The notes under the pieces are model-generated. The model saw only the letters and a program-made list of their open reading frames with translations, was not told where the DNA came from and did no database searches. Positions 53,733 to 64,000 of a stretch of DNA of 64,000 nucleotides are shown here, in pieces. Origin of the DNA: Pseudonocardia benzenivorans CB1190 (lineage in GTDB: Bacteria > Actinomycetota > Actinomycetes > Mycobacteriales > Pseudonocardiaceae). The position numbers were made by a program, and so were the translations under genes. The stretch lies in NCBI RefSeq assembly GCF_000196675.2, contig NC_015312.1, positions 3,596,001 through 3,660,000 of the forward strand, written 5' to 3'. Each line of letters opens with the position of its first letter. Position 1 is the first letter of the stretch.

Positions 53733-53814
53733 TGTTCCTGCGGGGACGGGGCTCCTGCGGGGACGGTGTTCCTGTGGTGACGGTCCTCTTGTGGTGACGG
53801 TCCTCTTGTGACGG
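53733..53814 (+). repeat. 17-bp tandem repeats running into the next start codon
   Basis: Four contiguous 17-base units (53733, 53750, 53767 and 53784) and a fifth with 3 bases missing (53801-53814), each ending in a form of GGGGACGG or GGTGACGG. The third to fifth units include GTGACGG, the start of the NYN gene at 53808, so the translation-start region has been copied several times. Confidence 0.75.
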
Positions 53815-54203
53815 TGCTCGTGGTCGACGGCGCCAACGTCGTCGGGTCCCGGCCCGACGGGTGGTGGCGCGACCGGGCCGGCGCTGCCGCGCGGTTGGCG
53901 ACGCGGCTCGGCGCGGCCTCGGCGGCCGGGCTGCTGGACCCGCTCGGAGCGCCGTCGCGGGTGGTGCTCGTCGTCGAGGGCGCGGCGCGCGCTGCCGAGG
54001 TGGAGCCGGTCGCGGGGCTCTCGCTGCTGCGCGCTCCCGCCGACGGCGACGCCGCGATCGTCGACCTCGTCGGCGAGCTGGTCGCCGGGGGTGAGAGGGT
54101 CCTCGTCGTCACCGCCGACCGCGGGCTGCGCTCGCGCGTGACCGAGGCCGGTGGCGAGGTCGTCGGGCCCGGGGTGCTGCTGCGCGCGCTCGACGCGCTC
54201 TGA
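53808..54203 (+). CDS. NYN/PIN-like domain protein (putative RNase)
   Basis: A 131-residue single-domain protein. It begins [20 protein letters not shown], the acidic DGANV strand of NYN (YacP-like) nucleases. VVLVVEGAA and the acidic [11 protein letters not shown] then [16 protein letters not shown] supply further Asp residues of a metal site. The arrangement fits a Mg-dependent RNase, but the reaction is not shown. GTG start at 53808; near-identical GTGACGGTCCTC copies just upstream could also act as starts. It stands between pgl and purT with repeats on both sides. Confidence 0.78.
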   Translation: MTVLVVDGANVVGSRPDGWWRDRAGAAARLATRLGAASAAGLLDPLGAPSRVVLVVEGAARAAEVEPVAGLSLLRAPADGDAAIVDLVGELVAGGERVLVVTADRGLRSRVTEAGGEVVGPGVLLRALDAL

Positions 54204-54280
54204 CGCCGGCGCCGACGTGGGCTACGACGTGGGCTGCCGACGTGGGCGGCCGGCGTGGGCTGCGCCGCGAGTGTGTGCCG

Positions 54281-54526
54281 ACCCCGAGCGCAACCTCATC
54301 GTCGGACTCCGGCCCCAGCAGAACAGCACGGTTGCGCCCGATCCCGAGCGCAACCCCACCGTCGAACTCCGGCCCCAGCAGAGCAGCACGGTTGCGCCCG
54401 ACCCCCCGAGCGCAACCCCACGGTCGCGCTCCAGCCGCAGGAGGGCCAGCACGGTTGCGCCCGATCCCGAGCGCAACCACAGCGTCGACGGCCGGCGACC
54501 GGCGAGCAGTGGGGTTGCCGGCGGTC
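54281..54526. repeat. 60-bp tandem repeats with internal hairpins, upstream of purT
   Basis: About three and a half units with a period of 60-62 bases (starts near 54281, 54341, 54401 and 54464). Each contains GAGCGCAACC and, later, GCACGGTTGCGCCCGA, so at each unit junction GGTTGCGC can pair with GCGCAACC. The final part (GAGCAGTGGGGTTGC, 54505-54519) matches the palindrome core at 15.2 kb. This fills most of the 391-bp spacer 54204-54594; no gene is seen in it. Confidence 0.75.
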
Positions 54527-54594
54527 GGGACGCGTCGCACCGTGCGTCCGGGCCGGGGAGGTCGGCGCCGGGACCAGGACATATCGTGATCGTC

Positions 54595-55824
54595 ATGACG
54601 CCCGGACCCGTCCGCATCGGCACCCCGAACAGCCCCGGCGCCACGCGCGTGCTGCTGCTGGGAGCGGGTGAGCTCGGCAAGGAGGTCGTCATCGCGCTGC
54701 AGCGGCTGGGCGTCGAGGTCATCGCCGTCGACCGGTACGACGGCGCGCCCGGCCAGCAGGTCGCGCACCGCGCCCACACGATCGACATGACCGACGCCGC
54801 CGCTCTCACCGCGCTGGTCGAGGCGGAGCGCCCGGACCTGGTCATCCCCGAGATCGAGGCGATCGCCACCGACGCGCTGGCCGCGCTGGAGGCGGCGGGG
54901 ACGACGACCGTCATCCCGACGGCCCGCGCCACCCGCCTGACGATGGACCGCGAGGGCATCCGCCGGCTCGCCGCCGAGGAGCTCGGGCTGCCCACCTCGC
55001 CCTACGCCTTCGCCGACTCCCTCGACGAGCTGCGCGCCGCGGTCGAGGGCTCCGCCGACGGCCCCGGGATCGGCTACCCGTGCGTGGTCAAGCCCGTGAT
55101 GTCGTCGTCGGGCAAGGGACAGTCGGTCCTGCGCTCGGCCGCCGACCTCGACCACGCCTGGGAGTACGCGATGGCGGGCGGGCGCGTGGCCAGGGCCCGG
55201 GTGATCGTCGAAGGGTTCGTGGCCTTCGACTACGAGATCACGCTGCTCACCGTGCGCGCCAGCACCACCGACGGCGGCACCGCGACGTCGTTCTGCGCCC
55301 CGATCGGTCACCTGCAGCGCGACGGCGACTACGTGGAGTCCTGGCAGCCCCAGCCGATGAGCGACGCCGCGCTCGCCGAGGCCCGGCGGATCGCGGGTGC
55401 GGTCACCGCGAACCTCGGCGGGCGCGGCGTGTTCGGCGTGGAGCTGTTCGTCGCGGGCGACCGGGTGCTGTTCTCCGAGGTCTCGCCCCGCCCGCACGAC
55501 ACGGGGCTCGTCACGCTCGCGACCCAACGGCTCTCGGAGTTCGAGCTGCACGCGCGTGCCGTGCTCGGCCTGCCCGTCGACGTCACGCTGCTGAGCCCGG
55601 GCGCGTCGGCCGTCGTCTACGGCGGCGTGGACGCCACGGGCATCGCGTTCGAGGGTGTCGCCGACGCACTCGCGGTCCCCGGCACCGACGTGCGGCTGTT
55701 CGGCAAGCCGGAGAGCTTCGTGCGCCGCCGGATGGGCGTCGCCGTCGCCGTCGGCGACGACGTGGCTCAGGCCCGCGAGCGGGCGACGACGGCCGCGTCC
55801 CTGGTCCGCCCGGTCACGGCCTGA
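54595..55824 (+). CDS. purT: Formate-dependent phosphoribosylglycinamide formyltransferase (GAR transformylase 2)
   Basis: A 409-residue ATP-grasp enzyme that makes formyl-GAR from GAR, formate and ATP in purine synthesis. [20 protein letters not shown] is N-terminal; [19 protein letters not shown], the ATP-grasp region [36 protein letters not shown] and [20 protein letters not shown] are all intact. Start [10 protein letters not shown] at 54595; a GTG 9 bp earlier is also in frame. The long upstream extension runs through the tandem repeats and is rejected. Confidence 0.95.
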   Translation: MTPGPVRIGTPNSPGATRVLLLGAGELGKEVVIALQRLGVEVIAVDRYDGAPGQQVAHRAHTIDMTDAAALTALVEAERPDLVIPEIEAIATDALAALEAAGTTTVIPTARATRLTMDREGIRRLAAEELGLPTSPYAFADSLDELRAAVEGSADGPGIGYPCVVKPVMSSSGKGQSVLRSAADLDHAWEYAMAGGRVARARVIVEGFVAFDYEITLLTVRASTTDGGTATSFCAPIGHLQRDGDYVESWQPQPMSDAALAEARRIAGAVTANLGGRGVFGVELFVAGDRVLFSEVSPRPHDTGLVTLATQRLSEFELHARAVLGLPVDVTLLSPGASAVVYGGVDATGIAFEGVADALAVPGTDVRLFGKPESFVRRRMGVAVAVGDDVAQARERATTAASLVRPVTA

Positions 55825-55835
55825 GCGCGCCCCCG

Positions 55836-56669
55836 TCAGCCGGTGATGCGGACGACGACCTGCTCGTCGGCGACCGTGTAGGCCTCCCAGGCGAACGCGC
55901 AGCCGGTGGCCTCGACGAACTCACGCCACGCCCTGGCCTCGTGGTCGGGCCAGCCGGGGTAGTTGAAGAACTCGTCGAAGACGACGACGCTGCCCGGCCG
56001 CAGCCGGGGTCCGACGCACTCGAGCACGGTGGCCGTCGAGCTGTACAGGTCGGCGTCGAGATGCAGGAGGTCGACGGGCCCGGGGTGCTCGGCGAGGAAC
56101 CCGGGCAGGGTGTCGGCGAACAGCCCGACCACGATCTGCGCGCCCGCGACCTCCGGCGGGCCGGCGACGTCGTCGAACGTGCCGGTACGGAAACCGGGCC
56201 GCCACGTCTCCGGCAGGCCGGTGAAGGAGTCGAAGCCGTACACCGCCCCACCGGGCCGGGCGTCGGCGATCCGGCTCAGCGTGCCCCCCGAGTACACCCC
56301 GAACTCCAGCGCCAGCCCGCCGGTCGGGGCGAGCTCCAGTGCCCGGTCGAGGGTGGCCGCGGCGTCGGGCAGCGCGACGGCATCGCCCATCCGGGACTCC
56401 ACGAACGCGGACGTCGACGCGGCGGCGGCGCGCTCGCCCGCCGCGACCAGGTCACGACGGGAGCGTCGTTCGACGGCGTGGATCTCGTCGACCACGCGGT
56501 CGCCCTCCGCCCGCACGAGCGCGGCGAGCTCCGCACGCAGCTGCGCGACCTCGGCGCGCAGCAGCGCGGTCTGCTCGTCGCACCGCTGGGCGACGACCTC
56601 GTCGACCGCCTCGATCAGCTTGGCGCGCACGGCCTCACGGACCCGACGACGTCGTGGTCCCCGGGACAC
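55836..56669 (-). CDS. TylF/MycF-like class I SAM-dependent methyltransferase with coiled-coil N-terminus
   Basis: A 277-residue protein. Residues about 25-85 are predicted coiled coil (QTALLRAEVAQLRAELAALV). The methyltransferase core follows: ALEFGVYSGGTLSRIADA (SAM loop), VYGFDSFTGLPETWRPGF, DLLHLDADLYSSTATVLECV and VVVFDEFFNYPGWPDHEARA. These are features of the macrocin O-methyltransferase (TylF) family, often acting on sugars or glycans; the HLDADLY metal-site motif is present. It is convergent with purT (11 bp gap). Substrate not known. Starts near 56669. Confidence 0.82.
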   Translation of the reverse strand: MSRGPRRRRVREAVRAKLIEAVDEVVAQRCDEQTALLRAEVAQLRAELAALVRAEGDRVVDEIHAVERRSRRDLVAAGERAAAASTSAFVESRMGDAVALPDAAATLDRALELAPTGGLALEFGVYSGGTLSRIADARPGGAVYGFDSFTGLPETWRPGFRTGTFDDVAGPPEVAGAQIVVGLFADTLPGFLAEHPGPVDLLHLDADLYSSTATVLECVGPRLRPGSVVVFDEFFNYPGWPDHEARAWREFVEATGCAFAWEAYTVADEQVVVRITG

Positions 56670-56704
56670 CGCCCCGATGAACCGTGCTGGCGACCGGACG
56701 AGGA

Positions 56705-57052
56705 TCAGAGCTCGCGGGAGGCCCGCAGGCGGCTGAGCGCCTCGTCGAGGATCGCGGCGCCGTCGGCGTCGCTGCGGCGCTCCTTCACGTAGGCCAGGTG
56801 CGTCTTGTACGGCTCGTTGCGCGGTGCGGCGGGCGGGCTGGTGTGGTCACGGCCGGCGGGCAGGCCGCAGCGGGGGCAGTCCCAGGTCTCCGGGATCTCC
56901 GCGTCGGCGGCGAACGACGGGCGCGTCTCGTGCCCTGTCGCGCAGAAGTAGGCGACCCTGACCCGCGGTGCCGTCTCGCCCCGCTCCGACTCCCCCATCG
57001 GTCCGGCCCCGACACGCGTACCGCGGATCGCGTTGCCACCTGACATCGCCAT
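56705..57052 (-). CDS. rbpA: RNA polymerase-binding protein RbpA
   Basis: A 115-residue actinobacterial RbpA. It binds the sigma-A/HrdB holoenzyme and stabilises the open complex. The zinc or RbpA-core motif RVAYFCATGHETRPSFAADA...WDCPRCGLPAG is present, and the sigma-interacting part EPYKTHLAYVKERRSDADG follows. The N-terminal tail and basic linker are typical. Two ATGs (57052 and 57046) are possible; AAGGAG and GGGAG lie just upstream. It is 37 bp after secG on the same strand. Confidence 0.96.
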   Translation of the reverse strand: MAMSGGNAIRGTRVGAGPMGESERGETAPRVRVAYFCATGHETRPSFAADAEIPETWDCPRCGLPAGRDHTSPPAAPRNEPYKTHLAYVKERRSDADGAAILDEALSRLRASREL

Positions 57053-57089
57053 GTCTCCCGTACTCCTTCCGCCCTGCGCCCGGGCTCTC

Positions 57090-57323
57090 TCAGCCGATCT
57101 TGACGAGCACGCCGGTACCGACGATCGCGATCAGCCAGATCGCCGCGGTGAACAACGTCAACCGGTCGAGGTTCTTCTCGACGACACTCGACCCGGACAG
57201 GCTCGACTGGACGCCGCCGCCGAAGAGGCTCGAGAGCCCGCCGCCGCGACCGCGGTGCAGCAGGATGAGCAGCACCAGCACCACGCTGGAGACGATCAGG
57301 ACAATGTCCAGGGCGAGCTTCAT
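57090..57323 (-). CDS. secG: Preprotein translocase subunit SecG
   Basis: A 77-residue SecG of the SecYEG channel. Two TM helices (ALDIVLIVSSVVLVLLILLH and LTLFTAAIWLIAIVGTGVLV) flank the conserved GGGLSSLFGGGVQSS loop. The start MKLALDIVLI at 57323 is preferred to an upstream in-frame one, which would add a hydrophilic extension. The order tpiA-secG is conserved in actinobacteria. Confidence 0.95.
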   Translation of the reverse strand: MKLALDIVLIVSSVVLVLLILLHRGRGGGLSSLFGGGVQSSLSGSSVVEKNLDRLTLFTAAIWLIAIVGTGVLVKIG

Positions 57324-57448
57324 CCCATCCTCATTCACATCGGGGTCCACCAGGCTACCCGCCGGTCCGTGGAACCAGTCCCGGAGGGCCCGGTGCGCCT
57401 CGAGGCGCCGGTAGGGGTGTGCTCGCAGCCCGCCCCGCAGGTGTTACG

Positions 57449-57625
57449 CAGCGCAGTCGCACCTGCGGCGCACTCGCACCCCCGGCGCAGTCGGACACCA
57501 GGCGCAGTCGGACACCGGGCGCAGTCGGACACCCGGGCGCGGTCGGGTACACGGCGCGGTCGGGTTGACGGCGCGGTCGGGTTGACGGCGCGGTCGGGTA
57601 CACGGCGCAGCCGGCCCGCAGCCCG
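57449..57625. repeat. 17-bp tandem repeats between secG and tpiA
   Basis: About nine units of 17-18 bases, of the general form GGCGC(A/G)GTCGG(A/G)(C/T)(A/T). The left half has GGCGCAGTCGGACACC; the right half has CGGCGCGGTCGGGT. The repeats fill the middle of the 412-bp spacer (57324-57735); no gene is seen there. Confidence 0.75.
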
Positions 57626-57735
57626 CACACCCGGCGCCTGGCCCGGCGCCGGTAACGGGTCCCGGAACGCCGGCGGGGCGGCACCGGACGGTCACCCGCC
57701 CGATACCGCCCCGCCCGAGCCGGTGCAGCCGCCGC

Positions 57736-58554
57736 TCAGGGCAGCGGGCCGCCCGCGGCGATCGCGCACAGCTTGGCGAACTCGTCGGGGTCGAGGCTCG
57801 CCCCGCCGACCAGCGCGCCGTCGACGTCGGGCTCGGCCACGATCTCGCCGACGTTGCCCGACTTCACCGAGCCGCCGTAGAGCACGCGCGCGGACCCGGC
57901 CACGGTGTCGCCGTAGAGCTTCCCGAGCGTGCCGCGCACGGCGGCACACACCTCCTGGGCGTCGCCCGCGCCGGCGACCCGGCCCGTGCCGATCGCCCAG
58001 ATCGGCTCGTACGCGACGACGAGCGTCGCCGCCTGCTCGGGGGTGACCTTCTCGAGCGCGGCGCTGAGCTGCGTCGTGCAGTGGCCGACGTGCTCGCCGG
58101 CCTCGCGCACGTCGAGTCCCTCCCCGACACACAGGATGGGCGTGATGCCGCTGGCGAACGCCGCGCGCACCTTCGCGTTGACGACCGCATCGTCCTCGTG
58201 GTGGTACGCGCGCCGCTCGGAGTGCCCGACGACGACGTAGCGGCACATGAGCTTGGCCAGCATCGGACCCGAGACGTCCCCGGTGTAGGCACCGGACTCG
58301 TGGGGCGAGATGTCCTGCGCGCCGTGGGTCATCAGCAGCCCGTCGCCGTCGATCACGGTCTGGACGCTGCGGATCGCGGTGAACGGCGGGAGCACCGCCA
58401 CCTCGACCTTGGCGTAGTACTTCTCCGGCAGCCCGTAGGCGAGCTTCTGCAGGAAGGCGATGGCCTCGAGGTGTGTGAGGTTCATCTTCCAGTTGCCGGC
58501 GATGAGCGGCTTGCGGCCGCTCGTCGGGGTCCCAGCGGACGGGGTCACTGTCAT
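57736..58554 (-). CDS. tpiA: Triosephosphate isomerase
   Basis: A 272-residue TIM barrel enzyme that interconverts dihydroxyacetone phosphate and glyceraldehyde-3-phosphate. [20 protein letters not shown] holds the Asn/Lys pair; [15 protein letters not shown] holds the catalytic His; [20 protein letters not shown] has the catalytic Glu and mobile loop; [15 protein letters not shown] is the phosphate site. ATG start at 58554. It lies 49 bp after pgk in the gap-pgk-tpiA operon. Confidence 0.97.
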   Translation of the reverse strand: MTVTPSAGTPTSGRKPLIAGNWKMNLTHLEAIAFLQKLAYGLPEKYYAKVEVAVLPPFTAIRSVQTVIDGDGLLMTHGAQDISPHESGAYTGDVSGPMLAKLMCRYVVVGHSERRAYHHEDDAVVNAKVRAAFASGITPILCVGEGLDVREAGEHVGHCTTQLSAALEKVTPEQAATLVVAYEPIWAIGTGRVAGAGDAQEVCAAVRGTLGKLYGDTVAGSARVLYGGSVKSGNVGEIVAEPDVDGALVGGASLDPDEFAKLCAIAAGGPLP

Positions 58555-58603
58555 CCTCGTGTTCGGTGTTCCGGGCGTTCGGGCCGCCCTGGCGGGTCGG
58601 CGG

Positions 58604-60912
<2,309 letters not shown>

Positions 60913-61896
60913 TCAGGCGTCCTCGAGCATCTCCGGTGTGACCGCCGACTCCGTGTCGGGGATCCCCAGGTCGGCGGCGCGCTTGTCGGCCATGTGCAGC
61001 AGCCTGCGGATCCGGCCGGCCACGGCGTCCTTGGTCATCGGCGGATCGGCGAGCTGGCCCAGCTCCTCCAGGGACGCCTGGGTGTGCTCGGCGCGCAGCT
61101 TGCCCGCGGCCAGCAGGTGCTGCGGCACGTCGTCACCCAGGATCTCCAGCGCCCGGCTGACCCGCGCCGCCGCGGCGACGGCCGCGCGCGCCGACCGGCG
61201 CAGGTTGGCGTCGTCGAAGTTGGCGAGCCGGTTGGCGGTCGCCCGGACCTCGCGGCGCATCCGCCGCTCCTCCCAGGCCAGCACCGACGAGTGCGCACCC
61301 ATGCGGGTCAGCAGCGCGCTGATCGCGTCGCCGTCGCGGACGACGACGCGGTCGGCTCCGCGGACCTCGCGGGCCTTCGCCGTGACGCCGAGCCTGCGGG
61401 CGGCGCCGACGAGCGCGAGCGCCGCCTCCGGGCCGGGGCAGGTCACCTCCAGCGCGGACGAGCGGCCCGGCTCGGTGAGCGACCCGTGCGCGAGGAACGC
61501 GCCGCGCCAGGCGGCCTCGGCGTCGGACACGTCACCGGACACGACGGGCGGCGGCAGCCCCCGGACGGGACGGCCACGGGCGTCGAGCAGCCCCGTCTGC
61601 CGAGCCAGCCCCTCCCCGTCGCGCACCACCCTGATGACGTAGCGCGCGCTGCGACGCAGCCCGCCCGCCGTGATGACGTGCGCCTCGCACTGGTGCCCGT
61701 ACAGGTCGTGGATCTCGCGGCGCAGCCGGCGCGCGACCGAGCCCGTGTCCACCTCCGCCTCGATCACGACGCGGCCGCCGACGATGTGCAGCCCGCCCGC
61801 GAACCGGAGCAGGGACGCCACCTCGGCCCGCCGGCACGACGGCTTCGTGACCGAGAGCCTGCTCAGCTCGTCCTTCACCGCGGCCGTCATCGCCAT
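60913..61896 (-). CDS. whiA: Sporulation regulator WhiA
   Basis: A 327-residue WhiA. The N-terminal LAGLIDADG-like (homing endonuclease-derived) domain reads [40 protein letters not shown] and [13 protein letters not shown]. The C-terminal helix-turn-helix is in [20 protein letters not shown] then [18 protein letters not shown]. WhiA controls cell division and sporulation genes (with WhiB in streptomycetes). ATG at 61896 ([14 protein letters not shown]), with AGGAGG 8-9 bp upstream. Confidence 0.96.
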   Translation of the reverse strand: MAMTAAVKDELSRLSVTKPSCRRAEVASLLRFAGGLHIVGGRVVIEAEVDTGSVARRLRREIHDLYGHQCEAHVITAGGLRRSARYVIRVVRDGEGLARQTGLLDARGRPVRGLPPPVVSGDVSDAEAAWRGAFLAHGSLTEPGRSSALEVTCPGPEAALALVGAARRLGVTAKAREVRGADRVVVRDGDAISALLTRMGAHSSVLAWEERRMRREVRATANRLANFDDANLRRSARAAVAAAARVSRALEILGDDVPQHLLAAGKLRAEHTQASLEELGQLADPPMTKDAVAGRIRRLLHMADKRAADLGIPDTESAVTPEMLEDA

Positions 61897-61980
61897 CGGG
61901 GACACCTCCTGCCGTCGCCTGGGACCGGACACGACCGTGCCGGGCCGCACGCTGCCGGGCTGCACTGGGTGCACACCACC

Positions 61981-63093
61981 TCAGGTCCTCCTCTCGACTG
62001 CTCCGGCCGCGGCGCGTCCCGTGCCGACCAGCACGGATCGCAATGCCGCGGCCAGTGCCGCCGGGTCGTGCCGTGGGACCGCGGGATCGTCCGCGGCCAC
62101 GGGGGCCAGGTGCACCGTCCCGTCCGGGACGAGCATGGTGCGGGCGGCCCGCCGGAGCCGGTCGGGGACCGGAACCGCGGCCCGGTCCGCGAGCACGGCG
62201 TGCACGCGAAGGGCGGGAGCGTGCTGCGAGAGTACGTCGAGGTGCTGTTCGGGCGAGAACCCGGCGGTCTCCCCCGGCTGCGGCGCCAGGTTGAGCACCA
62301 CGACCCGGCGGGCCGCGGTGGTCAGCAGGGCCTCCCGCAAGCCCGGCACGAGCAGGTGCGGCAGCACGCTGGTGAACCACGATCCGGGGCCGAGCAGCAC
62401 GACGTCGGCCTCGCGCACCGCGGCCACCGCCTCGCGGCAGGGCGTGGGGTCGGTCGGACGCAGCCACACCCGGCGCACGCGCCCGGGCGTCGACGCGACG
62501 GCCACCTGGCCGCGGATCAGCCGGACCGCGGCGGGATCGTCGTCGAGGCCGGTGACCTGGGCCTCGATCGTCAACGGGTCGCAGCTCATCGGCAGCACCC
62601 GGCCACGGGCGCCCAGCAGCGCGCCCATCCGGTCGAGCGCGGTCACCGCGTCGCCGGTGACGTCCATCAGCCCGGCGAGCACGAGGTTGCCGACGGCGTG
62701 CCCGGCGAGCGCGCCGTTGCCGCCGAAGCGGTGCTGCACGACGCGCACCCACAGGTCGTCACCGGCATCGTGCACAGCGGCGGCATCGTGCGCGGCGGCG
62801 TGGCCGGTCTCTCGACCGGGTTCCTCGCCCGGTGCCGCGACGGTCGTGGCGCCGTTCTCCGGCGCGACGGGCGCGGCCAGCGCGCACAGCGCCATCCGCA
62901 GGTCGCCCGGCGGCAGGGAGCCGAGCTCGCGGCGCAGCCTGCCCGACGACCCGCCGTCGTCGGCGACGGTGACCACGGCCGTGATCCGGTCGATGACGTC
63001 GCCGAGCAGGCGGAGCGCGCTGAGGGTGGCGTGCAGCCCGTGCCCGCCCCCCAGCGCGACGGCCCGCAGGCCGCCTCCGTCTCGCTCGCTCAC
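61981..63093 (-). CDS. yvcK: Gluconeogenesis factor YvcK/CofD-like
   Basis: A 370-residue CofD-fold protein. It starts GGGLRAVALGGGHGLHATLS (phosphate/UDP-sugar loop) and continues with ITAVVTVADDGGSSGRLRRE and LPPGDLRMALCALAAP, as in YvcK/CuvA proteins, which bind UDP-GlcNAc and regulate peptidoglycan precursor synthesis. An Ala/Glu-rich insertion (about residues 80-105) is present. GTG start at 63093, 7 bp after the rapZ stop; 84 bp precede the whiA start. Confidence 0.94.
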   Translation of the reverse strand: MSERDGGGLRAVALGGGHGLHATLSALRLLGDVIDRITAVVTVADDGGSSGRLRRELGSLPPGDLRMALCALAAPVAPENGATTVAAPGEEPGRETGHAAAHDAAAVHDAGDDLWVRVVQHRFGGNGALAGHAVGNLVLAGLMDVTGDAVTALDRMGALLGARGRVLPMSCDPLTIEAQVTGLDDDPAAVRLIRGQVAVASTPGRVRRVWLRPTDPTPCREAVAAVREADVVLLGPGSWFTSVLPHLLVPGLREALLTTAARRVVVLNLAPQPGETAGFSPEQHLDVLSQHAPALRVHAVLADRAAVPVPDRLRRAARTMLVPDGTVHLAPVAADDPAVPRHDPAALAAALRSVLVGTGRAAAGAVERRT

Positions 63094-63100
63094 CGTGTGC

Positions 63101-63994
63101 TCACTCGCGTCCCAGGTCCCGGTGCGACACGTTCACCACGACGTGCTCGGCCCCCGCCAGCCGCCGCGCCAGCTCCTCGCTGATCGCGACGCTACGGTGT
63201 TTGCCGCCGGTGCACCCGACGGAGACCGTGAGATAGCGCTTGCCCTCGCGGCGGTAGCCCGCCCCGATCAGCGCGAGCAGGTCCAGGTAGCGGTCGATGA
63301 ACTCCTCCGCGCCCTCCTGGCTCAGCACGTAGTCGCGCACCGCCGCGTCGCGCCCGGTGAAGTCGCGCAGCTCGGGGATCCAGTGCGGGTTGGGCAGGAA
63401 CCGCACGTCGACGACCAGGTCGGAGTCCATCGGCAGGCCGTACTTGTAGCCGAAGGACAGCACCGTCACCCGCGTCGCGGGCGAGAGCTCGTCGCCGAAC
63501 GTCCGCTCCAGCGTGGCGCGCAGCAGCGGCACCGACATCGTCGAGGTGTCGACGACCAGGTCCGCGTCCTCGCGCAGCGGCCGCAGCAGCTCGCGCTCCG
63601 CGGCGATGCCGTCGGACAGCCGTCCGTCGCCCTGCATCGGGTGGCTGCGCCGGACCTGCTCGAAGCGCCGGACCAGCACCGCGTCGGTCGCCTCCAGGAA
63701 CAGCACCCGCGGCTTGTAGCCCCTGGCGTCGAGATCCTTGATCACCGCGCCGAGGTCGTCGGTGAACGCGCGGCTGCGCACGTCCATGACGACGGCGATG
63801 CGGGTGATCTCGCCCCGGGCCCGGGCACCCAGGTCGACCATGGTCGCGATCAGCTCGGGCGGGAGGTTGTCGACGACGAACCAGCCCAGGTCCTCCAGCA
63901 CCTTGGCCGCCGTACTGCGGCCGGCCCCGGACAGGCCGCTGACCAGCGCGACCTCGATACCCGCCGGCGCCGTGTCCCGCCGGTCCGCGGTCAC
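63101..63994 (-). CDS. rapZ: RapZ/YvcJ-type nucleotide-binding protein
   Basis: A 297-residue RapZ homologue. The P-loop reads SGLSGAGRSTAAKVLED, with Arg in place of Lys in the GxxGxGKS pattern, as is usual in actinobacteria. Conserved later parts are DNLPPELIATMVDLGARA, DVRSRAFTDDLGAVIKDL, RVLFLEATDAVLVRRFEQVR, SFGYKYGLPMDSDLVVDVRF and VSVGCTGGKHRSVAISEELA. In E. coli RapZ presents the sRNA GlmZ to RNase E; the actinobacterial role is with YvcK/WhiA but not well defined. GTG start, 6 bp from the window edge. uvrC is usually upstream. Confidence 0.93.
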   Translation of the reverse strand: MTADRRDTAPAGIEVALVSGLSGAGRSTAAKVLEDLGWFVVDNLPPELIATMVDLGARARGEITRIAVVMDVRSRAFTDDLGAVIKDLDARGYKPRVLFLEATDAVLVRRFEQVRRSHPMQGDGRLSDGIAAERELLRPLREDADLVVDTSTMSVPLLRATLERTFGDELSPATRVTVLSFGYKYGLPMDSDLVVDVRFLPNPHWIPELRDFTGRDAAVRDYVLSQEGAEEFIDRYLDLLALIGAGYRREGKRYLTVSVGCTGGKHRSVAISEELARRLAGAEHVVVNVSHRDLGRE

Positions 63995-64000
63995 GACGAC

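Noticed and set aside
54281..54526. CRISPR array
   Set aside because: Units are contiguous tandem copies without unique spacers, and no cas genes are present.
54151..54594. Longer purT start at 54151
   Set aside because: The extension runs through the tandem repeats and is not conserved; ATG 54595 begins at the family N-terminus.
57449..57625. CRISPR or iteron origin
   Set aside because: The units are short, contiguous and GC-rich, with no spacers, and no replication gene is nearby.

Overview
This window looks like chromosomal DNA of a high-GC actinobacterium of the Pseudonocardiales, probably Pseudonocardia or a close relative. The evidence is the very high GC content, frequent GTG starts, 4-nt ATGA/GTGA overlaps, and gene order that follows the mycobacterial acn-ripA-moxR-inhA-hemH, suf-mptB-ctaA-ctaB-tkt-tal-zwf-opcA-pgl and rapZ-yvcK-whiA-gap-pgk-tpiA-secG blocks. 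The genus is inferred from gene content and order, not from a marker gene.

Left edge (1-3.1 kb): the 5' end of an acyl-CoA dehydrogenase gene. It is followed by a divergent pair, a cysteine-cluster coiled-coil protein and a tyrosine recombinase, that share an unusually AT-rich intergenic region with iteron-like repeats and a perfect palindrome. I consider this the best candidate for an undescribed module.

3.1-15 kb: hemH-inhA-fabG (heme and mycolate-type fatty-acid synthesis), a VWA/DUF58/MoxR envelope-stress trio, a RipA-like peptidoglycan hydrolase, an uncharacterised Gln/Tyr-rich membrane protein, and aconitase. 15-22 kb: a repeat-rich 0.8 kb gap, gcvT, a cupin and the ergothioneine genes egtABCD. 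This block lies between acn and a TetR gene that looks like its regulator (AcnR). 22-31.7 kb: TetR, an MFS exporter, an enoyl-CoA hydratase, a small HTH protein, an ABC-F ATPase, an SDR, an isolated lycopene-cyclase-like gene with no normal start codon, a universal stress protein and a class III adenylate cyclase.

31.7-38.4 kb: a complete, translationally coupled Fe-S assembly operon (sufR-B-D-C-S-U-T) with a SufR-type operator at the sufR start. 38.4-45.1 kb: mptB mannosyltransferase, an ABC exporter, ctaA, qor and ctaB (heme A). 45.4-53.7 kb: the pentose-phosphate block tkt-tal-pgi-zwf-opcA-pgl, in which the PGI-like protein seems to have lost its active site. 53.8-57.3 kb: a NYN-type nuclease, purT, a methyltransferase, rbpA and secG. 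57.7-64 kb: tpiA-pgk-gap (lower glycolysis) and whiA-yvcK-rapZ (cell-wall precursor control and sporulation).

The intergenic spaces carry several families of short palindromic or tandem repeats. I saw no tRNA, rRNA, CRISPR array, transposase or prophage structural gene.
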